NCBI GenBank assembly: GCA_964460845.1
Contig: CAYWRZ010000010.1
Coordinates: 1-64,000, forward strand
Reading direction: 5' to 3'
DNA: 64,000 nt
From: CAYWRZ01 sp964460845
GTDB taxonomy: Bacteria; Bacteroidota; Bacteroidia; Flavobacteriales_D; UBA2798
The notes below the pieces were generated by a model. It was not told the origin of the DNA, made no database searches, and saw only the letters and a list, made by a program, of their open reading frames with translations. Position 1 is the first letter of the stretch, and each line of letters starts with the position of its first letter. The position numbers were made by a program, and so were the translations under genes. Positions 17,501-26,189 of this stretch are shown here, piece by piece.

Positions 17501-18422
17501 CATCGGGATAAATACCGGAGAAGTCATTGCCGGTGTGATCGGAATCAAGCGGTTTGCCTACGACATTTGGGGCAATACAGTCAATACGGCCAACCGTTTG
17601 CAGATGACCTGCGAGCCTAATGGAATCAACGTTAGCGGCTCCACCTATCAGGAAATAGAACCCTACTTCGATTGCCTGTACCGGGGTAAAATTGCGGCAA
17701 AGAACAAGGGCGAGATCGATATGTACTATGTACAGCGGATCAAATCCGAACTTTCGGTCGATGGAAAAGGGTTGGAACCCAACGACAAATTTTGGAAGTA
17801 TGCCGACCTTTACTTATACAGCGGAATCAATTACCGAAAAGCGGAGCGGCACATTCTCAGAATTTTACACGATAAGCTGCCTTCTAACCTTTATTATCAC
17901 AGCGAAGCGCATACACGCGATGTGGTACAGGCAGCAGAGCGGATTGCGCTTTTGGAAGGTATTACCGATGAGCAGATGTTTATTCTCAAATCGGCGGCTT
18001 CTTATCACGATGCGGGTTTTGTAGAAATGTATGACGGTAACGAACCAATTGGTATTCGTATGGCTTGTGAAGCTTTACCGCGTTACGGTTATACGCCTGC
18101 ACAGATCGAAGAAGTGTCGCGGCTTATTAATGCAACCATTATTCCTCACAATCCGCAGTCGAAGCTCGAAGAAATTATTTGCGATGCCGATCTTGATTAC
18201 TTAGGGCGCGACGATTTTCATGAAATTTCAGATAAGCTACGACGTGAACTCCGTGAGCGTGGCAAAATCAATAGCGACAGGCAATGGGATGAAATACAGG
18301 TGAAGTTTTTTAAACAGCACCGTTATTTTACCGAATCCTCTATCCGTTTACGCCTTGCCAAGAAAAAACAGCACTTGCAGGAAATAGAACAGCGGCTTAG
18401 GGAGAATAATTACAAGGATTAA
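14547..18422 (+). CDS. Beta-propeller sensor fused to class III nucleotidyl cyclase and HD domain
   Basis: A 1291-residue membrane sensor. Signal peptide (1-22); about 25-690 carry at least ten regulator-propeller repeats (Leu-Trp-x-Gly-Thr-x-x-Gly-Leu type), enough for two propellers as in hybrid two-component systems; then a Y_Y_Y-type beta domain (about 695-785), one membrane helix (about 790-812) and a coiled coil. The cyclase domain (about 880-1065) has Phe-Thr-Asp-Phe near 890, Lys-Thr-Ile-Gly-Asp-Ser near 933, and Asp-Ile-Trp-Gly-Asn-Thr-Val-Asn-x-x-x-Arg near 1005: both metal Asp, the adenine-selecting Lys and Asp, and the transition-state Asn and Arg, so ATP is the likely substrate. 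The C-terminal 200 residues are an HD domain (His-Ser-Glu-Ala-His near 1117, His-Asp near 1153, Asp-Ala-Asp near 1212). Ligand and HD substrate are unknown. Confidence 0.9.
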   Translation: MKKLPVLFFLCAYFTGICLFAQPRQIRFQHLNIHNGLSQSQVNDILQDQTGFIWIATQDGLNQYDGNRVRVFKKEPQDNRSLSNNFINCLYEDKSGAIWVGTNGGGLNRFDPKIGSFTRYPFSESYRIINDIAEDSAGNFWIATQNGGLCRFDQLSGEVFPYLDKGMPSQNVQVLYVDKSGNLYAGSAANGLFVYNNTTDRFEMAFATSAVWCITEDNQGILWVGIARGLLGLKLDKNPVTPEVTGQYTAAHFFPFAGSAVRSVYVTSGNLLVVGTTGNGIYLADLNAEKIRFVNYAHSEFVTYSLSDNHVFCLFEDRGRSIWAGTNNGLSFFDPLKQVFEHFTFQIDNPVHSLNDKNVWCIYEDAQQVLWVGTRQGLNRVDRKHNKVYRYNHKANNLNSLNNNSIQSVYIDSRGILWAGAVDGLFRVQLSSDLKTARFIPEAYRNDLTESSDNRVYQIFEDSAGYLWVASREGLGYFHPLSGDKQFYRHNPSDPNSLPANIARNIFRDHKGRMWIACDGEGIARVNVESKAGKKTLKFYPYLDALRHSDEDADLLVTSIWQEKNGLFWIGTYGSGLICFDPESGKTLRRYTERDGLPNNVIYGVLGDEAGNLWMSTNHGLSRFVLNRQKFINYLEKDGLQSNEFNIGAYFRSASGELFFGGINGFNAFYPSQLTANKVPPYVAITDVLLFNKPLSRQIIHTGDFTLGYRENNLTIKFSALHYSNPSNNRYRYMMEGLDEDFVEAGTLSEAHYNKIPHGTYKFRVYASNSDGVWSDLPAELLIRITPPFWATWWFRGLLVMLVLGGFIAFNQARVRAIKKQKRRLTEQVTQRTWEVMQQKEKIEQQKKTIEEEKNKVDKLLLNILPEETAEELKSRGKASARSYRQVTVMFTDFVGFTKIAERMRPTDLVAKLDSYFIAFDGIIQKYNLEKIKTIGDSYMCAGGVPIRSKSNPIDTVLAALEIQRYMQELREKSDASQEEEWDLRIGINTGEVIAGVIGIKRFAYDIWGNTVNTANRLQMTCEPNGINVSGSTYQEIEPYFDCLYRGKIAAKNKGEIDMYYVQRIKSELSVDGKGLEPNDKFWKYADLYLYSGINYRKAERHILRILHDKLPSNLYYHSEAHTRDVVQAAERIALLEGITDEQMFILKSAASYHDAGFVEMYDGNEPIGIRMACEALPRYGYTPAQIEEVSRLINATIIPHNPQSKLEEIICDADLDYLGRDDFHEISDKLRRELRERGKINSDRQWDEIQVKFFKQHRYFTESSIRLRLAKKKQHLQEIEQRLRENNYKD

Positions 18423-18725
18423 TAGCCTGCTTCCCTTAGCTATTATAGCGTTTACTTCATCTTTCACTTAATCAAAACGCGGTTATCTTCTCATAACCAG
18501 ATTTGTAAAACAAATCGGAAACCGTGTTCTATTTTTGAAAGTATGCAATGCCCTGTATTTTTGTTTTGTGATAAATTCAAAATTCAAAATATTATTTTGT
18601 AACAGCCGGTTTTTCTGCGCAAAAAATGTGAGTTTTCTTTTTGAGGGAACGGTAGCATAACCGAATTTATCGGTTGTGCGTATATACTCTACTTACCTCT
18701 TTGCTCACATTTAAACCGGAAGCGG
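18423..18725. other. Intergenic region before the adhesin: inverted repeats and promoter
   Basis: 303 bases without a gene. It holds two adjacent perfect inverted repeats, GGTTAT/ATAACC (18481-18498) and GATTTGT/ACAAATC (18500-18516), enclosed by a nine-base outer pairing (18476-18484 with 18520-18528, one G-T pair). The outer arm overlaps the first inner arm, so the two folds exclude each other. Two TATTTTTG boxes follow at 18530 and 18556. The rest, up to 18725, shows nothing further. Confidence 0.6.
18534..18563 (+). promoter_or_regulatory. Promoter for the SprB-like adhesin
   Basis: TTTG (18534-18537), 18 bases, TATTTTTG (18556-18563): a good match to the Bacteroidota sigma-A type promoter. 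It predicts a 5' leader of about 155 bases before the start codon at 18726. Confidence 0.5.
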
Positions 18726-21700
18726 ATGGAAATATTTACTCTTACTTTGTTACGGCGGTTTTTTGTTTTATTGGTTTTGGTAGTTGGGTCTGTGCAAGAG
18801 GTGTTTGCAACGCACTCTCAAGGTGCAGACATTACTTACACCTGCCTTGGTGGGAACCAGTATCGTATCCGCCTTGCTTTTTACCGCGATTGTGCCGGAC
18901 AGGCGGCTCCTACAACCGCATCAATTAACATTTCGTCTGCTTCTTGTGGCAGAAATTTCAGCGCTACGCTTAACCGGGTGGTGGGAACGGGTGCCGATGT
19001 AACTCCCGTTTGTCCCAGTGTGACCACAAGGTGCGGTTCCGGTTCGCATCCCGGTGTGCAGGAATGGGTGTACGAAGGAACGGTGACCCTCCCGGCGCAA
19101 TGTACCGACTGGGTGTTCAGCTACGGACTCTGTTGCAGAAATGATGCCATTTCTACCATCAATAATCCGGGTGGAGATAATATTTATGTAGAAGCGCGCT
19201 TAGACAACCTGAATTTTCCCTGTAGCAGTTCGCCTCAGTTTTCTAACCGTCCAGTACCCTATATCTGCGTTAATCAGACCTACTGCTTTAACCACGGTGC
19301 GATCGATCCCGATGGCGATTCGCTGGCTTATTCTTTTGTACCGCCCGCCACTAGTGCAACTGGTACGGTGACGTATATCGGTGGTCTTTCACCTACAAAT
19401 CCAATCCATTCTACACCCGGTGTTACCCTGAATCCTGTAACCGGAGATATCTGCATGACTCCGAATCAGCTTCAGGTTTCGGTTATGGCTGTGCGTGTGA
19501 GCAAATATCGAAATGGAGTGCTGGTAGGTAGTGTAGTGCGTGACATACAGGTACAGGTAATCAACTGTAGCAATAACCTGCCTGATGTTTCGGGAATAAA
19601 CGGCGGCACATCTTTTAGTACGATAGGCTGTGCCGGAGCGCCGATCAGTTTTACCATTAATTCGCTCGATGCCGATGCCAGTCAAAACGTAACGATGACC
19701 TGGAACAACGCTATTCCCGGAGCCACTTTTACCACCTCGGGGGGTACGCGGCCTACGGCTACTTTCACCTGGACGCCTACTATGGCACAAATAAGTCCCA
19801 ATCCCTATTGTTTTACGGTAACCGTGAGGGATAACAGTTGCCCGCTTAACGGTACGCAAACGCGCTCTTATTGCATCACGGTATCCGGATTTAACAATGC
19901 TATTTCCACAACTCCTGCCAGTTGCGGACAGCCTAACGGTTCGGCTACTGTCACTCCTTCCGATGGCATAGCGCCTTATACCTACTCCTGGAATACTTCG
20001 CCTGTTCAGACTACCGCAACAGCTACAGGACTCATCGCAGGTACTTATACCGTGCAGGTAAGCGATGCCAGCGGTTGTACATACACACTCAATGCGCAGG
20101 TCAACGACGGTGATGTGCCCCCAACGATAAATCTAACCCCGGATCATGTAGCTTGTCACAACGGATCTGATGGGTCGGTGAGCACTACCGTTACCGGAGG
20201 CCAAACACCTTATAGCTATGCTTGGGCACACGGCCCCGTTACGCCTTCATTAACCGGACTCGCGGCAGGAAGTTATTCGCTCACAGTAACTACGGCAGGA
20301 GGCTGTGTTTCTACGGCTTCGGTGAATATTACCGAACCCGCAGTTCCGCTTAATGCTACATCGACGCCACAAAATGTGTCCTGTTTCGGATTAAGCGACG
20401 GTTCGGCTACAGCCCTTCCTTCGGGAGGAACACCGCCCTATTCCTATTCCTGGTCCACTACGCCGGTACAAACTACGGCTACCGCATCCAACCTTCCGGC
20501 GGGTAATTATACTGCTACTGTGACCGATGCCAACGGTTGTACCACTACTGTTTCGGCCAATGTAACTGAACCGCCTTTACTCACTCTTGGCGTAACGGGT
20601 ACTACCGCAGTAATCTGCAACGGCGAGAGCAACGGGGCGGCTACAGTTGCGGCGGGAGGCGGTACTACTCCTTATACCTACTCGTGGAACACTATTCCTG
20701 TACAAAGCACCCCTACGGCTAGCGGCTTGGCAGCGGGTAATTATACTGCTACTGTGACCGATGCCAACGGATGTACCACTACTGTTTCAGCCAATGTAAC
20801 TGAACCGCCTTTACTCACACTTGGCGTAACGGGCACTACCGCGGTAATCTGCAACGGCGAAAGTAACGGTACGGCTACAGTTGCTGCGGGAGGCGGAACT
20901 ACGTCTTACACGTATTCGTGGAACACGACGCCCGTACAAAGCACTCCTACGGCCACCGGTTTGGCAGCGGGTAATTACAATGCTACTGTAAGCGATGCCA
21001 ACGGTTGTACCACTACTGTTTCAGCCAATGTAACTGAACCGCCTTTACTCACTCTTGGCGTAACGGGTACTACCGCTGTAATCTGCAATGGCGAGAGTAA
21101 CGGTACGGCTACAGTTGCTGCGGGAGGCGGAACTACGCCTTACACGTATTCGTGGAACACGACGCCCGTACAAAGTACTCCTACGGCTAGCGGTTTGGCA
21201 GCGGGTAATTATACTGCTACTGTGACCGATGCCAACGGATGTACCACTACTGTTTCAGCCAATGTAACTGAACCGCCTTTACTCACACTTGGCGTAACGG
21301 GCACTACCGCGGTAATCTGTAACGGCGAGAGTAACGGTACGGCGACTGTGGCTGCGGGTGGTGGAACCACACCTTATACTTATTCGTGGAATACGACGCC
21401 CGTGCAAAGCACCCCTACGGCTACCGGTTTGGCAGCGGGTAATTACACCGCTACTGTGACCGATGCCAACGGATGTACCACTACTGTTTCGGCCAATGTA
21501 ACCGAACCACCTTTACTCACACTTGGCGTAACGGGTACTACCGCTGTAATCTGCAACGGCGAGAGTAACGGTACGGCTACAGTTGCTGCGGGTGGTGGAA
21601 CTACGCCTTATATCTATTCCTGGAATACGGCTCCTGTACAAAATACGGCTACCGCTAACGGCCTTGTCGCGGGACTTCACGTAGCTACTGTGACCGATGC

Positions 21701-24167
21701 CAATGGTTGTACCACTACTATTTCAGCCAATGTAACTGAACCACCTTTACTCACACTTGGCGTAACGGGTACTACGGCAGTAATCTGCAACGGCGAGAGC
21801 AACGGCACGGCGACTGTGGCTGCGGGTGGTGGAACTACTCCTTACACGTATTCATGGAACACGACGCCCGTGCAAAGCACCCCTACGGCCACCGGGTTAG
21901 CAGCGGGAAGCTATACTGCTACTGTAACCGATGCGAACGGTTGTACCACTACCATTTCAGCCAATGTAACTGAACCGTCCTTGTTGACACTTAGCGTAAC
22001 GGGTACTACGGCAGTAATCTGCAACGGCGAGAGTAACGGTACGGCTACAGTTGCTGCGGGAGGCGGAACTACGCCTTACACGTATTCGTGGAATACGACT
22101 CCTGTACAAAGCACTCCTACGGCTACCGGTTTGGCAGCGGGTAATTACAATGCTACTGTAACCGATGCCAACGGATGTACGGCAAACGCATCGGCCGATA
22201 TTACCCAACCCACTCTTTTAACATTGAATGTAACGGGCACTACAGCGGTAATCTGTAACGGCGAGAGCAACGGTACGGCTACAGTTGCTGCGGGAGGCGG
22301 AACCACGCCTTATACGTATTCGTGGAATACGACTCCTGTGCAAAGCACCCCTACGGCTACCGGTTTGGCAGCAGGTAATTACAGTGCTACTGTAACCGAT
22401 GCCAACGGATGTACCACAACCATTTCAGCCAATGTAACCGAACCCCCTCTACTCACACTTAGCGTAACGGGCACTACCGCGGTAATCTGTAACGGCGAAA
22501 GTAACGGTACGGCGACTGTGGCTGCGGGTGGTGGAACTACGCCTTATACGTATTCGTGGAATACGACTCCTGTGCAAAATACGGCTACCGCTAACGGCCT
22601 TGTCGCTGGACTTCATGTGGCTACCGTAACCGATGCCAATGGTTGTACGGCCTTGATTTCGGCGACTGTAACTGAGCCTACTCAGGTACAATTAGCGGTG
22701 GTTGTAACGGACCCTATATCGTGTTACGGATATAGCGACGGAGAAATACAGGCTACCGCTTCAGGAGGGATAGCACCTTATACCTATTCGTGGAATACCA
22801 CGCCTGTACAAACAACGGCACTACTGAGCAACCTTTCGATAGGCAGCTATACGGCAACGACTACCGATGCGAACGGTTGTACAGCTACGGCTTCTATTCA
22901 GCTTACACAACCCGACTCGATAGTGTTCAGCTTAACGGGAGCAGGTATCATTTGTCCCGGAACGCTCGCTACATTACAGGTAGTGGCTACAGGTGGAGAT
23001 AATAACTACAGCTATCACTGGAATCAGGGTCTGGCAAATGTGCCGGCGCATAATGTATCACCCGCGCAATCGACTACCTATACCGTCACGGTAAGCGATG
23101 GAAATAACTGTCCCTCGGCTACGCAAAGCGTACTGGTTACGGTGAACGATATTCAACTGGTTACGTTTTCGGTAACGGCTACTCCCGAAATTTGTATAGG
23201 TTCTTCCGGTAGCGTGCAGGCGTATTACAACGGAGGGTATGGTAATTACGCGCTCACCTGGCACAATGGCGCTCTTTCGGGGCCGGGACCGCATACGGTA
23301 AGTCCTCCTTCTTCGCTTTACTATGTGGTCACTCTTACCGACGACTGTGGAAATACGCGTACCGACTCGGCTTACCTGGAGGTTCACCCGCTTCCATTGG
23401 TGGATCTTAGCCCGCAATCGATTGTCGAATGTGGAAGCGCCAATGTGGTAATGGCCAATAATTATCCCAATATTCCCGGCTCTTCTTTTGTGTGGGATAT
23501 GGGCGACGGTACCATTCTTTCCGACGAGGTGGTTATTCACGGTTATGCCGCTAGCGGAACTTATACCGTATTGCTTACCGTAACTTCTCCGCAAGGTTGT
23601 GTGAATTCGGCTTCCAACGTGGTCGTCACTACCGTCAGGCCGCAGGCTATTGCGCAGTTTATCGCCATACCTCCCGAGATGTCTATTTTCCAGCCCGACG
23701 TGCGTTTCGAAAACCAATCGGTTAATGCCACAATGTTCTACTGGGAATTTGGCGACGGCGCTTCCTCCACACAAGTGCATCCCGAACATCGTTACCAGCA
23801 GCCCGGTATTTATCCGGTCACACTTTACGCCAACAACGTGCACAGTTGTCCCGATACGTTAACCTTGCATATCACAGTGCGCCCTGAGTTTACCTATTAT
23901 GTGCCCAATGCCTTTACACCTGATGGAGACGGTATAAATGATTTTTTCCTCGGAAAAGGAGAGCATATAGCGGAGTTTGAAATGATTATTTTCGATCGCT
24001 GGGGCATCAATGTGTTTACTACCCGCGACCAGCATCAGGGCTGGGATGGCACACACTTAGGCAGCCGCCCGGCGCAGCCCGATGTGTACGTCTATAAAAT
24101 CAAAATCAGAGACAGCATAGTGGGCGATTACCATCATTTCAACGGCCATGTCTCTTTGGTCAGGTAA
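18726..24167 (+). CDS. Giant SprB-repeat adhesin with PKD domain and T9SS type B C-terminal domain
   Basis: An 1813-residue secreted surface protein. Signal peptide (1-28), then a Cys-containing N-terminal domain starting His-Ser-Gln-Gly-Ala-Asp-Ile-Thr-Tyr, common in Bacteroidota gliding proteins. From about 390 to 1400 it is built from SprB-type repeats (Gly-x-x-Pro-Tyr-x-Tyr-Ser-Trp, later Thr-Asp-Ala-Asn-Gly-Cys), nine of them nearly identical 78-residue units. Then Ig-like segments, two PKD-type units (Trp-Asp-Met-Gly-Asp-Gly and Trp-Glu-Phe-Gly-Asp-Gly), and the last 90 residues are the gliding-motility-associated type B sorting domain (Phe-Thr-Pro-Asp-Gly-Asp-Gly-Ile-Asn-Asp). Inference: a mobile or anchored cell-surface adhesin exported by T9SS. 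Confidence 0.95.
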   Translation: MEIFTLTLLRRFFVLLVLVVGSVQEVFATHSQGADITYTCLGGNQYRIRLAFYRDCAGQAAPTTASINISSASCGRNFSATLNRVVGTGADVTPVCPSVTTRCGSGSHPGVQEWVYEGTVTLPAQCTDWVFSYGLCCRNDAISTINNPGGDNIYVEARLDNLNFPCSSSPQFSNRPVPYICVNQTYCFNHGAIDPDGDSLAYSFVPPATSATGTVTYIGGLSPTNPIHSTPGVTLNPVTGDICMTPNQLQVSVMAVRVSKYRNGVLVGSVVRDIQVQVINCSNNLPDVSGINGGTSFSTIGCAGAPISFTINSLDADASQNVTMTWNNAIPGATFTTSGGTRPTATFTWTPTMAQISPNPYCFTVTVRDNSCPLNGTQTRSYCITVSGFNNAISTTPASCGQPNGSATVTPSDGIAPYTYSWNTSPVQTTATATGLIAGTYTVQVSDASGCTYTLNAQVNDGDVPPTINLTPDHVACHNGSDGSVSTTVTGGQTPYSYAWAHGPVTPSLTGLAAGSYSLTVTTAGGCVSTASVNITEPAVPLNATSTPQNVSCFGLSDGSATALPSGGTPPYSYSWSTTPVQTTATASNLPAGNYTATVTDANGCTTTVSANVTEPPLLTLGVTGTTAVICNGESNGAATVAAGGGTTPYTYSWNTIPVQSTPTASGLAAGNYTATVTDANGCTTTVSANVTEPPLLTLGVTGTTAVICNGESNGTATVAAGGGTTSYTYSWNTTPVQSTPTATGLAAGNYNATVSDANGCTTTVSANVTEPPLLTLGVTGTTAVICNGESNGTATVAAGGGTTPYTYSWNTTPVQSTPTASGLAAGNYTATVTDANGCTTTVSANVTEPPLLTLGVTGTTAVICNGESNGTATVAAGGGTTPYTYSWNTTPVQSTPTATGLAAGNYTATVTDANGCTTTVSANVTEPPLLTLGVTGTTAVICNGESNGTATVAAGGGTTPYIYSWNTAPVQNTATANGLVAGLHVATVTDANGCTTTISANVTEPPLLTLGVTGTTAVICNGESNGTATVAAGGGTTPYTYSWNTTPVQSTPTATGLAAGSYTATVTDANGCTTTISANVTEPSLLTLSVTGTTAVICNGESNGTATVAAGGGTTPYTYSWNTTPVQSTPTATGLAAGNYNATVTDANGCTANASADITQPTLLTLNVTGTTAVICNGESNGTATVAAGGGTTPYTYSWNTTPVQSTPTATGLAAGNYSATVTDANGCTTTISANVTEPPLLTLSVTGTTAVICNGESNGTATVAAGGGTTPYTYSWNTTPVQNTATANGLVAGLHVATVTDANGCTALISATVTEPTQVQLAVVVTDPISCYGYSDGEIQATASGGIAPYTYSWNTTPVQTTALLSNLSIGSYTATTTDANGCTATASIQLTQPDSIVFSLTGAGIICPGTLATLQVVATGGDNNYSYHWNQGLANVPAHNVSPAQSTTYTVTVSDGNNCPSATQSVLVTVNDIQLVTFSVTATPEICIGSSGSVQAYYNGGYGNYALTWHNGALSGPGPHTVSPPSSLYYVVTLTDDCGNTRTDSAYLEVHPLPLVDLSPQSIVECGSANVVMANNYPNIPGSSFVWDMGDGTILSDEVVIHGYAASGTYTVLLTVTSPQGCVNSASNVVVTTVRPQAIAQFIAIPPEMSIFQPDVRFENQSVNATMFYWEFGDGASSTQVHPEHRYQQPGIYPVTLYANNVHSCPDTLTLHITVRPEFTYYVPNAFTPDGDGINDFFLGKGEHIAEFEMIIFDRWGINVFTTRDQHQGWDGTHLGSRPAQPDVYVYKIKIRDSIVGDYHHFNGHVSLVR
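20580..22685 (+). repeat. Nine tandem 234-bp in-frame repeats in the adhesin gene
   Basis: Each unit is 234 bases (78 codons) and begins with the codons for Leu-Thr-Leu. The nine units are nearly identical in DNA, including synonymous sites. Two variants alternate in the middle: most units read Gln-Ser-Thr-Pro-Thr-Ala, while units 5 and 9 read Gln-Asn-Thr-Ala-Thr-Ala-Asn-Gly-Leu-Val-Ala-Gly-Leu-His-Val. Less similar SprB repeats flank the block on both sides. Confidence 0.95.
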
Positions 24168-24193
24168 AACGATAGCCCGAACTTTTTAAAACT

Positions 24194-24226
24194 AAAAACC
24201 CCGACATTTTTTGTCGGGGTTTTTTA
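24194..24226. terminator. Bidirectional terminator between adhesin and universal stress protein genes
   Basis: Stem CCCCGACA / TGTCGGGG with a TTTT-type loop, five A before and a run of T after. The adhesin gene on the left and the reverse-strand stress-protein gene on the right converge on it. Confidence 0.9.
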
Positions 24227-24255
24227 TTGAACCGAAGTTTATTTCTGTGAGGAAC

Positions 24256-25083
24256 TCAGGAAAACATAATCGATCCGCCTGATACGGTTGTAGAGCGGGG
24301 ATTCATGATACATACGGGAACCTGTGCATCGTTGGTAATGAGAATCTGTTCGGCCGAGTTGGCGAAAAGTCCACCCGTAAAACGATTGCCCTGGTGGTTC
24401 ATAATCGCGATGAGGTCGGCATCGAGTGCAGAGGCAAGACGAATGGTTTCTTTTTCGAGGCTACCGTCTTCGGCGATGTGTGTGGTAAATTCGATATGGC
24501 GTTCGCTCAAAAATTTCTTGGTAAAAGCGATATTGCTGTTCAGTTGGTGTAACAGGTATTCGTCGTCTTCGCGAGGGGTGATGATGTGTACTTTGGAGTT
24601 AAAATACTTAGCCATATCTGCTACGATAGTCAGCTTTTGCTTGGTGTCTTTTTCAAGGTCGAGCGGAACTACGATGTCGTCGTAGCCCGATTCTTTGATA
24701 GGCCGTTCCTGCACCACGATAAAAGGTACTGCAGAGTTGGTGATCACTTTCATCGCGTCGCTGCCTACAATTTTCTGCCAGCCTTTGGCCCCGTGTGTGC
24801 CCATAAAAATGAGGGATGCGGATATTTCGCTCGCGTATTTTCCGATATCGTCAAAAATATTTCCGATACGTACTACGGCACCGCAGGAAATTCCTTCTTT
24901 CGCTTCGGTTTCAGCGGCCAGCTTTTCCAGCTTTGTACGGGCTTCGTCCACCTGTGAGGTTTTGCTGACTACGTGTAGCAGGTGTACGCCCGCTCCTGTA
25001 GTTTTTGCCACTTTTATAGCGTGGTTGAGCGCAGTATCGGCAACTTTTGAAAAATCGTGCGGGACAATGAATGTGGCAGCCAT
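24256..25083 (-). CDS. Universal stress protein with two Usp domains
   Basis: A 275-residue cytosolic protein of two Usp domains (about 3-145 and 150-270). The first ends with the ATP-binding pattern Gly-Thr-His-Gly-Ala-Lys-Gly followed by Gly-Ser; the second has a related His-Gln-Gly-Asn-Arg-Phe-Thr-Gly-Gly-Leu-Phe-Ala-Asn-Ser pattern. Double-domain Usp proteins are common in Bacteroidota and respond to starvation or stress; the exact role is unknown. Transcribed alone, ending at a shared terminator. Confidence 0.92.
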   Translation of the reverse strand: MAATFIVPHDFSKVADTALNHAIKVAKTTGAGVHLLHVVSKTSQVDEARTKLEKLAAETEAKEGISCGAVVRIGNIFDDIGKYASEISASLIFMGTHGAKGWQKIVGSDAMKVITNSAVPFIVVQERPIKESGYDDIVVPLDLEKDTKQKLTIVADMAKYFNSKVHIITPREDDEYLLHQLNSNIAFTKKFLSERHIEFTTHIAEDGSLEKETIRLASALDADLIAIMNHQGNRFTGGLFANSAEQILITNDAQVPVCIMNPRSTTVSGGSIMFS

Positions 25084-25333
25084 AGCAAGAAAAAATGTAT
25101 AAATTTAAAGATACGCAAAATTGACTAAATATAGTGATTTTTTGTTTTTCAAAAAAAGTGTCGGATAGCTTATTTTAAGCGTAAAACCGGAAATTTGAGG
25201 GGCAAACTGCCGGCTTTTTATCAAGCGGTAATGCGTCAGAAAATAGCGGGATAAAATCCGTTTTTCGCGTCTGGTTTTTACATTTAAAACCAGTAAAATC
25301 ACCCTGCATTCTACGATATCCTATATTTGACTA

Positions 25334-25978
25334 ATGAGAATCTTTCGAAAAAGAAGAATACGAAGATTTTGGCAATGGCTGGAAACCCGGATTGGGCATT
25401 ATGAAAGGACGGATATCGGGGCATCAATTTGGGATTCTATCGAGGCTTATCAGGATCAGTTGACCGACGAGCTGTGGCGCCAGCTTCAAAAAGTCGATAA
25501 AAAGCTGCATATCGCCTATACTGCCCGCCTCGGAGAAAACCCACTACGAACATTGATTATCTCTGCCAACGGAAAGCGCAGCAAATTTTCGCTTGTGCAG
25601 CAAATAGTAGCGATGGCTCCGGCGCTAAAAGGATGGGAAATACTTGCTTTCAGGCCGAGAATGCCCGAATCTGACTTTTCCCTGCATTTTTCACCGAGCC
25701 ATAGCATGAAGGTAGATGAAATGTATTTCGACAGCGAAATACGAGGAAATGAACTGCAGATAAACGTCTATGGCCGCGACCTGGAACGTTATAACCAGGA
25801 TTCAGTTTATAATGCCGGAATGATTTTTATGCAGTACGTGCTCGGCGAATACAATGCCGTAATGAATGTGCAAAGGTTTGCTTTTTACGGATTCCACAGC
25901 ATTCGCAAGTATGCGGAGGTTAGCCCTTTGACGGATCTGTACGCATTTGTAGAATCCCGACCGGCCAAGAACCACTAA
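25334..25978 (+). CDS. Protein of unknown function
   Basis: A 214-residue soluble protein with a very basic start (Met-Arg-Ile-Phe-Arg-Lys-Arg-Arg-Ile-Arg-Arg) and no clear signal peptide. The middle (Gly-Trp-Glu-Ile-Leu-Ala-Phe-Arg-Pro-Arg, then Tyr-Val-Leu-Gly-Glu-Tyr-Asn-Ala-Val-Met) looks like a compact alpha/beta domain. No family recognised. It is transcribed alone and ends at a bidirectional terminator. About 250 gene-free bases separate it from the stress-protein gene. Confidence 0.65.
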   Translation: MRIFRKRRIRRFWQWLETRIGHYERTDIGASIWDSIEAYQDQLTDELWRQLQKVDKKLHIAYTARLGENPLRTLIISANGKRSKFSLVQQIVAMAPALKGWEILAFRPRMPESDFSLHFSPSHSMKVDEMYFDSEIRGNELQINVYGRDLERYNQDSVYNAGMIFMQYVLGEYNAVMNVQRFAFYGFHSIRKYAEVSPLTDLYAFVESRPAKNH

Positions 25979-25994
25979 ACGGAACGTTATAATT

Positions 25995-26026
25995 AAAAAA
26001 GGACGCTTATTTCAGCGTCCTTTTTT
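25995..26026. terminator. Bidirectional terminator between unknown gene and tRNA-Asn
   Basis: Stem GGACGCT (26001-26007) / AGCGTCC (26014-26020), loop TATTTC, six A before and six T after. It serves the + strand gene and the reverse-strand tRNA. Confidence 0.9.
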
Positions 26027-26029
26027 ATG

Positions 26030-26103
26030 CTCCCCCTGCTGGACTTGAACCAGCGACCCTCTGATTAACAGTCAGATGCTCTAACCAACTGAGCTAAGGA
26101 GGA
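26030..26103 (-). tRNA. tRNA-Asn (GTT)
   Basis: A full 74-base cloverleaf on the reverse strand: acceptor TCCTCCT / AGGGGGA, D arm with AGCTCAGTTGGTTAGAGC, anticodon loop CTGTTAA (anticodon GTT), T loop TTCAAGT, discriminator G. CCA is not encoded. Confidence 0.97.
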
Positions 26104-26189
26104 AGATTCCCTTTTTGTTAGGGTTTGCAAATATATATAAAATCGAAAGAGAAGGCAAAATACAGATAAAAAATCCCTTCACAACGGCA

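Noticed and set aside
20580..22685. Possible CRISPR array because of regular repeats
   Set aside because: Units are 234 bases long, in frame, without spacers, and encode SprB-type repeats.
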